Source: Streptomyces sp. NBC_01497 (lineage in GTDB: Bacteria > Actinomycetota > Actinomycetes > Streptomycetales > Streptomycetaceae). From it: a stretch of 64,000 nt of DNA. How positions within the stretch are numbered: the first letter of the stretch is position 1; the number at the start of each line of letters is the position of its first letter. Where the stretch lies: the NCBI RefSeq assembly GCF_036250695.1, contig NZ_CP109427.1:4030001-4094000 (forward strand), given 5' to 3'. A program made the position numbers and the translations under genes. Below are positions 58,901 to 64,000 of the stretch, in pieces. The notes below the pieces were generated by a model. The model worked only from the letters and a program-made list of their open reading frames with translations, made no database searches and was not told the DNA's origin.

Positions 58901-60334
58901 GTGACCGAGACCTCGAAACACCCATCGAAGAACGGCGCGCGTGCGACCCGGCGGACCACGGCGGGCCCGGCGCCCACCGACGGCCGCACGGCCGGCGGCC
59001 CTTCCGCCGCTCCCGCCGGCTCCGGCTCCGGCTCCGACTCCGACTCCGCCGGGAACGGCGGCGGTACCGGCGAGGGCGCCGCGAGCGGCGGCGTCAGCCG
59101 GCGCCGCCTCCTCGGCGCGGCCGGAGCCGCCGGAGCCGGCGGGCTGGTCGTCGGCGCGGGCGGGGGCATCGGGGCGTACGCGGCGACGCGGCCCGCGGGG
59201 CCCGCGCCGCTGACCGGCCTCGGCTCCCACGCCGTCGCGTTCCACGGGGCCCACCAGGCGGGGATCACCACGCCGCCCCAGGCCGCCGGCCACCTCGCCG
59301 CCTTCGACCTGGCACCGGGCGCGGGCCGCGCGGAGGCCGTCGCGCTGATGCGCCGGTGGACGGCCTGCGCGGCCCCGATGGCCGAGGGGCGCCCCGCGCC
59401 CGACCACGACACGGGCATCGCTCTCGACGCGGGTCCCGCCGCACTCACCGTCACCTTCGGCTTCGGGCACGGCTTCTTCGACCGTACGGGCCTGACGAAG
59501 CAGCGCCCCGTCCAGCTGGATCCGCTGCCGGCTTTCTCCTCCGACCACCTCGACCCGGCCCGCAGCAACGGCGACCTGTGGGTGCAGATCGGCTCCGACG
59601 ACGCCCTCGTCGCCTTCCACGCCCTGCGCGCCCTGCTGAAGGCCGCCGGAGCGGCGGCGCGGCTCCGCTGGCAGATGAGCGGCTTCAACCGCTCCCCCGG
59701 TGCCACCCCGCACCCGATGACCCCGCGCAACCTGATGGGCCAGATCGACGGCACCGGCAACCCGAAGCAGTCGGCGCCCCGCTTCGACGAACAGATCTTC
59801 GTGCCGTCGAAGCCGGCGGCCACGGGGAGCCCGCTCGCCGCTCCGGCGTGGATGGCGAACGGTTCGTACGCCGTCGTACGCCGTATCCGGATGCTGCTCG
59901 ACGACTGGGAGAAGCTGCCGCTCTCCCACCAGGAGAAGGTCATCGGCCGTCGCAAGTCGGACGGCGCGCCGCTGACCGGCGGCACCGAGGACACCGCGAT
60001 GGCGCTGACGAGGACCGGCCAGGACGGACAGCTCGTCATCCCCGCCGACGCGCACGCGCGCATCGCGCAGCCCGCGGCGAACGGCGGGGCAGCCATGCTG
60101 CGCAGGGCGTACTCGTACAACGACGGCGTCGACGCGGACGGCGCTCCGGACGCGGGCCTGCTGTTCGTCGCCTGGCAGGCGGATCCGCTCAAGGGGTTCG
60201 TGCCGGTGCAGCGCAAACTCGACCGGGGGGACGCCCTGTCGGCCTTCATCCGGCACGAGGCGAGCGGACTGTTCGCCGTGCCGGGCGGGGCGGCGCCGGG
60301 GGAGTACGTGGGCCAGCGGCTGCTGGAGTCGTGA
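58901..60334 (+). CDS. dtpA: Tat-exported DyP-type haem peroxidase
   Basis: 477 residues. Disordered N-terminus followed by a Tat signal (SRRRLLGAAGAAGAGGLVVG). DyP motifs include NLMGQIDGTGNP (catalytic Asp) and MLRRAYSYNDGVD near the haem. In S. lividans the homologue DtpA is encoded with Sco1 and ECuC-type genes and helps mature the copper oxidase GlxA; this order is the same. GTG start 5 bp after the CopC-CopD stop. Folded haem-loaded export by Tat fits the signal. Confidence 0.93.
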   Translation: MTETSKHPSKNGARATRRTTAGPAPTDGRTAGGPSAAPAGSGSGSDSDSAGNGGGTGEGAASGGVSRRRLLGAAGAAGAGGLVVGAGGGIGAYAATRPAGPAPLTGLGSHAVAFHGAHQAGITTPPQAAGHLAAFDLAPGAGRAEAVALMRRWTACAAPMAEGRPAPDHDTGIALDAGPAALTVTFGFGHGFFDRTGLTKQRPVQLDPLPAFSSDHLDPARSNGDLWVQIGSDDALVAFHALRALLKAAGAAARLRWQMSGFNRSPGATPHPMTPRNLMGQIDGTGNPKQSAPRFDEQIFVPSKPAATGSPLAAPAWMANGSYAVVRRIRMLLDDWEKLPLSHQEKVIGRRKSDGAPLTGGTEDTAMALTRTGQDGQLVIPADAHARIAQPAANGGAAMLRRAYSYNDGVDADGAPDAGLLFVAWQADPLKGFVPVQRKLDRGDALSAFIRHEASGLFAVPGGAAPGEYVGQRLLES

Positions 60335-60414
60335 CCGGCGGGTCCTCGCGGGGCCCGTCCGCCGGTCGTCGGCACGCGGTACGGCGCCTGCGGGACCCCG
60401 CTAGGGTGGGCCGC

Positions 60415-61350
60415 ATGTCGGCCACGCGTTACACGTACCTCGGGCCCGAGGGCACCTTCACCGAAGCCGCCCTGCGCATGCTCCCCGAAGCGGCCACCAG
60501 GGAGCTCGCGCCGATGGTGTCCGTACCGGCCGCCTTCGACGCCGTGCGGGCCGGGGAAGCGGCCGGCGCGTTCGCCGCGATCGAGAACTCGGTGGAGGGC
60601 GGCGTCACCGCGACCATCGACGAACTCACCGGCGGCGAACCGCTGACGATCTACCGCGAGGTGCTGCTGCCGATCACGTTCGCCCTGCTCGTGCGGCCGG
60701 GTACGGACCTCGCCGAGGTGCGCACGGTGACGGGCCACCCGGTGGCGCAGCCCCAGGTGCGCGACTGGCTGCGCGCCCATCTGCCCCAGGCCGCCTGGGA
60801 GTCGGCCGCGTCGAACGCGGACGGCGCCCGGCTGGTGCGCGAGGGCAAGTACGACGGCGCCTTCGCGGGCGTGTTCGCGGCGGCGACGTACGGTCTCGAA
60901 CCGCTGTTCACGGAGATCCACGACGCGGCGAACGCGGTCACCCGGTTCGTCCTCGTCGGACGGCCCGGCCGGCCCGCCGCGCCGACCGGCGCCGACAAGA
61001 CGTCCCTGGTGATCTGGCTGGGCGAGGACCATCCCGGCGCGCTGCTCGACCTGCTCCAGGAGTTCGCCGTACGCGGCGTCAACCTGATCCAGATCCAGTC
61101 CCGGCCGACCGGCGCGGGCATGGGGCAGTACTGCTTCACCGTCGACGCGGAGGGCCACATCGCGGAGCGCCGCGTCGCGGAGGCGCTGATGGGCCTGAAG
61201 CGGATCTGCCCGAAGGTGCGTTTCCTCGGCTCGTACCCGCGTGCGGGCGTGGCGCCCTCGGACGTACCGCCGCCGCGGGCCGGCACATCGGACGCCGCGT
61301 TCATCGAGGCGGCGGAGTGGCTCGCCCGGAGTCAGGACGGACGCTCCTGA
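60415..61350 (+). CDS. pheA: Prephenate dehydratase
   Basis: 311 residues. TYLGPEGTFTEAAL N-terminus, AAIENSVEGGV and NAVTRFVLVG with the TRF catalytic motif, then an ACT regulatory domain about 205-280 (KTSLVIWLGEDHPGALLDLLQEFAVRGVNLIQIQSRP). Converts prephenate to phenylpyruvate; phenylalanine feedback acts through the ACT domain. ATG start. Confidence 0.96.
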   Translation: MSATRYTYLGPEGTFTEAALRMLPEAATRELAPMVSVPAAFDAVRAGEAAGAFAAIENSVEGGVTATIDELTGGEPLTIYREVLLPITFALLVRPGTDLAEVRTVTGHPVAQPQVRDWLRAHLPQAAWESAASNADGARLVREGKYDGAFAGVFAAATYGLEPLFTEIHDAANAVTRFVLVGRPGRPAAPTGADKTSLVIWLGEDHPGALLDLLQEFAVRGVNLIQIQSRPTGAGMGQYCFTVDAEGHIAERRVAEALMGLKRICPKVRFLGSYPRAGVAPSDVPPPRAGTSDAAFIEAAEWLARSQDGRS

Positions 61351-62246
61351 GTCGTCGCGGCCGAGAGCGGCCCGTCGCTTGTCGCGCTCCCGCAGGTTCG
61401 GGCTGTGGGGGTTCGGGTCGTGGGGGTTCGGGGTTCGGGGTTCCGGGCCCGGTCCGTGGAGGTTCGCACTCCCGACCGCTCGGCCCGTCGTGGCGCGTCA
61501 TCAGGGCCTTCCCCGATGACGCGCGACGCGCGCCCGCTGCCCGCGGCCCGGCCCGGCCCACCGCGGCCCGGCCCGGCTTCGGCCCGTAGCCCTGCGTGGG
61601 TGGGGCGGGGACGGGGTCCCGGGCGCTCGCCGGGGAGACCCCCGGCTCCTTTGTGCACAGCGACGTCGTTTCTGTGGATAACCCGCCTAGTTATCCACAG
61701 GTGTCACTCTCGACCTGAGGACAAGTCGACAAGACGGGTCCGATTCGTCGACAAATCTCCCGAGTCACCCTTTCGCTGTCCACAGGGTGTGGGGATGTGC
61801 CAAGCCCTCACTCCGGGTGATCGCCACGAGGGGAGGGGTAATTCCCACTCGAAGGAGTGGTGATTGCGGGTTTGAAAGCGGATTTGTCCGGCGGATGCTC
61901 ACCACAGAAAATGATCAAGCTCGCTATCCACAGCGATAGCCCGAAGCCTGTGGATAACTAGCGCTGCAATCACCCCTCACTGTGGACAAGGGCCGCCAAG
62001 TCCCGCCTCGCGCAAGGGAGGTGAGTCAAGGCGAGAATGCGCGCATACCTCCCCACGGGGAATTCCGGGCACCATCTTGACAAACAACAGCGCACCCTCT
62101 GCCACTCGATCGACCATTTCCGACATTCAATCCAATTACGACTAATTACTGACAGAGGGTGAAGAACAGACACGCTATCAAGCCCCGCGTATATCCCGCG
62201 GGTATGGGGGTGAGGCGCGAGTGCGGGCACCGGTAGCCTTGGCAAG
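61351..62246. other. pheA-serS intergenic region with DnaA-box cluster
   Basis: 896 bp without a gene. The first 300 bp hold short simple repeats (gggggttcggg). DnaA boxes follow: 61673-61681 (-), 61691-61699 (+), 61776-61784 (+, 8/9), 61924-61932 (+, 8/9), 61949-61957 (-) and 61981-61989 (-). Four are perfect TTATCCACA or TTGTCCACA. An AT-rich segment lies at 62090-62165, flanked by CACCCTCTG (62093) and its complement (62153). Then the serS promoter. Confidence 0.85.
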
Positions 62247-63524
62247 GTGATTGACCTTCGCCTGCTCCGTGAGGACCCCGACCGTGTCCGTGCCTCCCAG
62301 CGCGCCCGTGGAGAGGACGTCGGCCTCGTCGACGCACTGCTCTCCGCCGACGAGCGCCGCAGGTCGTCCGGCGTCCGCTTCGACGAGCTGCGCTCCGAGC
62401 AGAAGTCCCTCGGCAAGCTGATCCCCAAGGCAGGCCCCGAGGAGAAGGCGGAGCTGCTCAAGAAGGCCGAGCAGCTGAAGTCCGAGGTGAGGGCCGCCGA
62501 CACCGCGCAGCACGAGGCGGACGAGCAGGCCCGGAGCCTCCTCCTCCAGCTCGGCAACATCGTCCACGAGGACGTGCCGGTGGGCGGTGAGGAGGACTTC
62601 ACCGTCCTGGAGACCTACGGCACGATCCGCGACTTCGGCGCGGAGGGCTTCGAGCCGAAGGACCACCTGGAGCTGGGCGAGGCGCTCGGCGCCATCGACA
62701 TGGAGCGCGGCGCGAAGGTGTCGGGCTCCCGCTTCTACTACCTGACGGGCGTCGGCGCGCTGCTGGAGCTCGCCCTCATCAACGCGGCCATCTCCCAGGC
62801 CACCGCCGCCGGGTTCACCCCGATGATCACCCCCGCGCTGGTGCGCCCCGCGGCCATGGAGGGCACCGGCTTCCTCGGCCAGGCCGCCGCCGACGTGTAC
62901 CACCTGGAGCAGGACGACGCCTATCTCGTCGGGACGTCCGAGGTGCCGCTCGCCGCGTACCACATGGACGAGATCCTCGACGCGGACAAGCTGCCGCTGC
63001 GGTACGCGGGCTACTCCTCGTGCTTCCGCCGGGAGGCCGGCACGTACGGCAAGGACACCCGCGGCATCTTCCGCGTCCACCAGTTCGAGAAGGTCGAGAT
63101 GTTCTCGTACGTGGCGCCCGAGGACGCCCAGGCGGAGCACCTGCGGCTGCTGGAGTGGGAGAAGGAGTGGCTCCTCGGCCTCGGCCTGCCCTTCCAGGTG
63201 ATCGACGTGGCGTCGGGCGACCTGGGCGCCTCGGCGTCCCGCAAGTACGACTGCGAGGCGTGGATCCCGACGCAGGGCAAGTACCGCGAGCTGACGTCCG
63301 CGTCGAACTGCGACAGCTTCCAGGCGCGCCGGCTGTCCGTCAGGATGCGCGACGGCAAGCAGGTCAAGCCGCTGTCCACGCTCAACGGCACGCTCTGCGC
63401 GGTGCCCCGCACGATCGTGGCGATCCTGGAGAACCACCAGCAGGCCGACGGCTCGGTCTGGGTGCCCGAGGTCCTGCGGCCCTACCTCGGCGGCCGTGAG
63501 CTGCTGGAGGCGGTCGCCAAGTGA
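62247..63524 (+). CDS. serS: Seryl-tRNA synthetase
   Basis: 425 residues. N-terminal coiled-coil arm ([40 protein letters not shown], about 47-95) for the long variable arm of tRNA-Ser, then the class II core with motif 2 ([29 protein letters not shown]) and motif 3 ([21 protein letters not shown]). Charges tRNA-Ser. GTG start with weak site. Overlaps the HAD gene by GTGA. Confidence 0.97.
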   Translation: MIDLRLLREDPDRVRASQRARGEDVGLVDALLSADERRRSSGVRFDELRSEQKSLGKLIPKAGPEEKAELLKKAEQLKSEVRAADTAQHEADEQARSLLLQLGNIVHEDVPVGGEEDFTVLETYGTIRDFGAEGFEPKDHLELGEALGAIDMERGAKVSGSRFYYLTGVGALLELALINAAISQATAAGFTPMITPALVRPAAMEGTGFLGQAAADVYHLEQDDAYLVGTSEVPLAAYHMDEILDADKLPLRYAGYSSCFRREAGTYGKDTRGIFRVHQFEKVEMFSYVAPEDAQAEHLRLLEWEKEWLLGLGLPFQVIDVASGDLGASASRKYDCEAWIPTQGKYRELTSASNCDSFQARRLSVRMRDGKQVKPLSTLNGTLCAVPRTIVAILENHQQADGSVWVPEVLRPYLGGRELLEAVAK

Positions 63525-64000
63525 GCACCGGCGAGGTGCGCGGCGAAGCCGAATCCGCCGGCGGTGGCGCGGTGTTCCCGTACCGGCTGGTCGCGACCGA
63601 CCTCGACGGCACGCTGCTGCGCGAGGACGGCTCGGTGTCCGGCCGTTCGCGCGCGGCACTCGCCGCCGTGACGGCGGCCGGCGCCGCGCACATCGTCGTC
63701 ACCGGCAGGTCCGTGCCGTGGGCGCGCGACGTGCTGGCGGACCTGGGGTACGAGGGCATCGCCGTGTGCGGCCAGGGCTCGCAGGTCTACCACGCGGGCG
63801 AGCACAGGCTGCTCACGTCCCTGACGCTGGATCGCCAGGTCGCGCGGCTCGCGATCGAGAAGATCGAGGCGGAACTCGGCCGGCCGGCGCTCGCCGTCAG
63901 CCAGGACGGTGTCGAGGGGCTGGTGCTGACCGACGAGCGGTACGTGATCGGCGGACGCAAGGCCGACCGGGACCGGGCCAGGATGGTCCGGGACGCGGCG
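63521..64000 (+). CDS. HAD-superfamily (Cof-type) hydrolase, partial at right edge
   Basis: The first 160 residues are visible: catalytic motif [11 protein letters not shown] with the nucleophile Asp, motif II IVVTGRS, and the start of a C2-type cap ([14 protein letters not shown]). Acts on small phosphorylated metabolites. GTG start overlapping the serS stop (GTGA). The 3' part lies outside the window. Confidence 0.92.
   Translation, partial: MSTGEVRGEAESAGGGAVFPYRLVATDLDGTLLREDGSVSGRSRAALAAVTAAGAAHIVVTGRSVPWARDVLADLGYEGIAVCGQGSQVYHAGEHRLLTSLTLDRQVARLAIEKIEAELGRPALAVSQDGVEGLVLTDERYVIGGRKADRDRARMVRDAA

Noticed and set aside
56611..61158. 1515-residue minus-strand frame
   Set aside because: It is antisense to four well-identified genes (PCuAC, CopC-CopD, DtpA, PheA) and is a GC-bias artefact.
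61673..61989. Chromosomal origin oriC
   Set aside because: Only about six boxes and no dnaA, dnaN or rpmH next to it; flanked by pheA and serS.

Overview
The window is high-GC DNA with frequent GTG/TTG starts and 4-base start/stop overlaps. Its gene families (SpoIIE-type phosphatase, RsbW-like kinases, DtpA/Sco copper operon, HtrA, LCP protein, SpdB/TraB-type transfer genes) point to a Streptomyces chromosome. It divides into an accessory half (1 to about 34,970) and a conserved backbone half (about 34,900 to 64,000), joined at a tRNA-Ser(UGA) gene on the minus strand (34915-35001).

Accessory half. Two integrative elements sit in tandem behind the tRNA. Element 1 (window start to about 5,387, left end not visible) carries a C5-cytosine methyltransferase, a prim-pol protein, a P-loop ATPase, an array of 9-bp iterons, an excisionase and a tyrosine integrase. 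It ends at a 57-bp copy of the tRNA-Ser 3' half (5331-5387). Element 2 (5331-34970) is bounded by that copy and by the intact tRNA. It has an actinobacterial integrative-conjugative-element (AICE) core: GntR regulators, SpdB-like membrane protein, FtsK/TraB translocase, small proteins, a DnaB-N/DUF3987 replication protein, an iteron array, excisionase and integrase. The two integrases are close relatives and probably share the tRNA-Ser target.

Cargo of element 2. On the left (5.6-12.4 kb) are a four-gene minus-strand operon built around a STAND-like NTPase with HEAT-like C-terminus, an AlbA_2 (Schlafen-type) protein and an IS5-type transposase remnant. In the middle (14.7-17.2 kb) is a GntR-controlled glycosyltransferase plus FkbM methyltransferase pair. 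On the right (28.0-34.3 kb), in DNA clearly lower in GC, are a metallo-beta-lactamase-fold protein paired with a four-helix membrane protein, two ApeA-like HEPN proteins and a PD-(D/E)XK nuclease-like protein. The last two genes lie between two roughly 400-bp repeats that each begin with a 140-bp imperfect palindrome. This looks like a layered anti-phage/conflict island; the NTPase operon and the MBL-membrane pair are the best candidates for undescribed systems.

Backbone half. From the tRNA rightward: an ECF sigma factor with a secreted partner and an LCP protein, an Ala/Asp-rich repeat protein, a DipZ-like thiol-disulfide protein, HtrA protease, glycerophosphodiesterase, an RsbW-like ATPase, a SEC-C/DUF5926 protein, a prim-pol domain protein, a GAF-SpoIIE phosphatase, aminopeptidase P, a second RsbW-like ATPase, and a copper-handling cluster (Met-rich membrane protein, YcnI, Sco1, PCuAC, CopC-CopD fusion, Tat-exported DyP peroxidase). 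Prephenate dehydratase (pheA), seryl-tRNA synthetase (serS) and a truncated HAD hydrolase follow. The pheA-serS intergenic region holds a cluster of at least six DnaA boxes next to an AT-rich stretch.

All functional calls rest on motifs and architecture read by eye; no database search was run.
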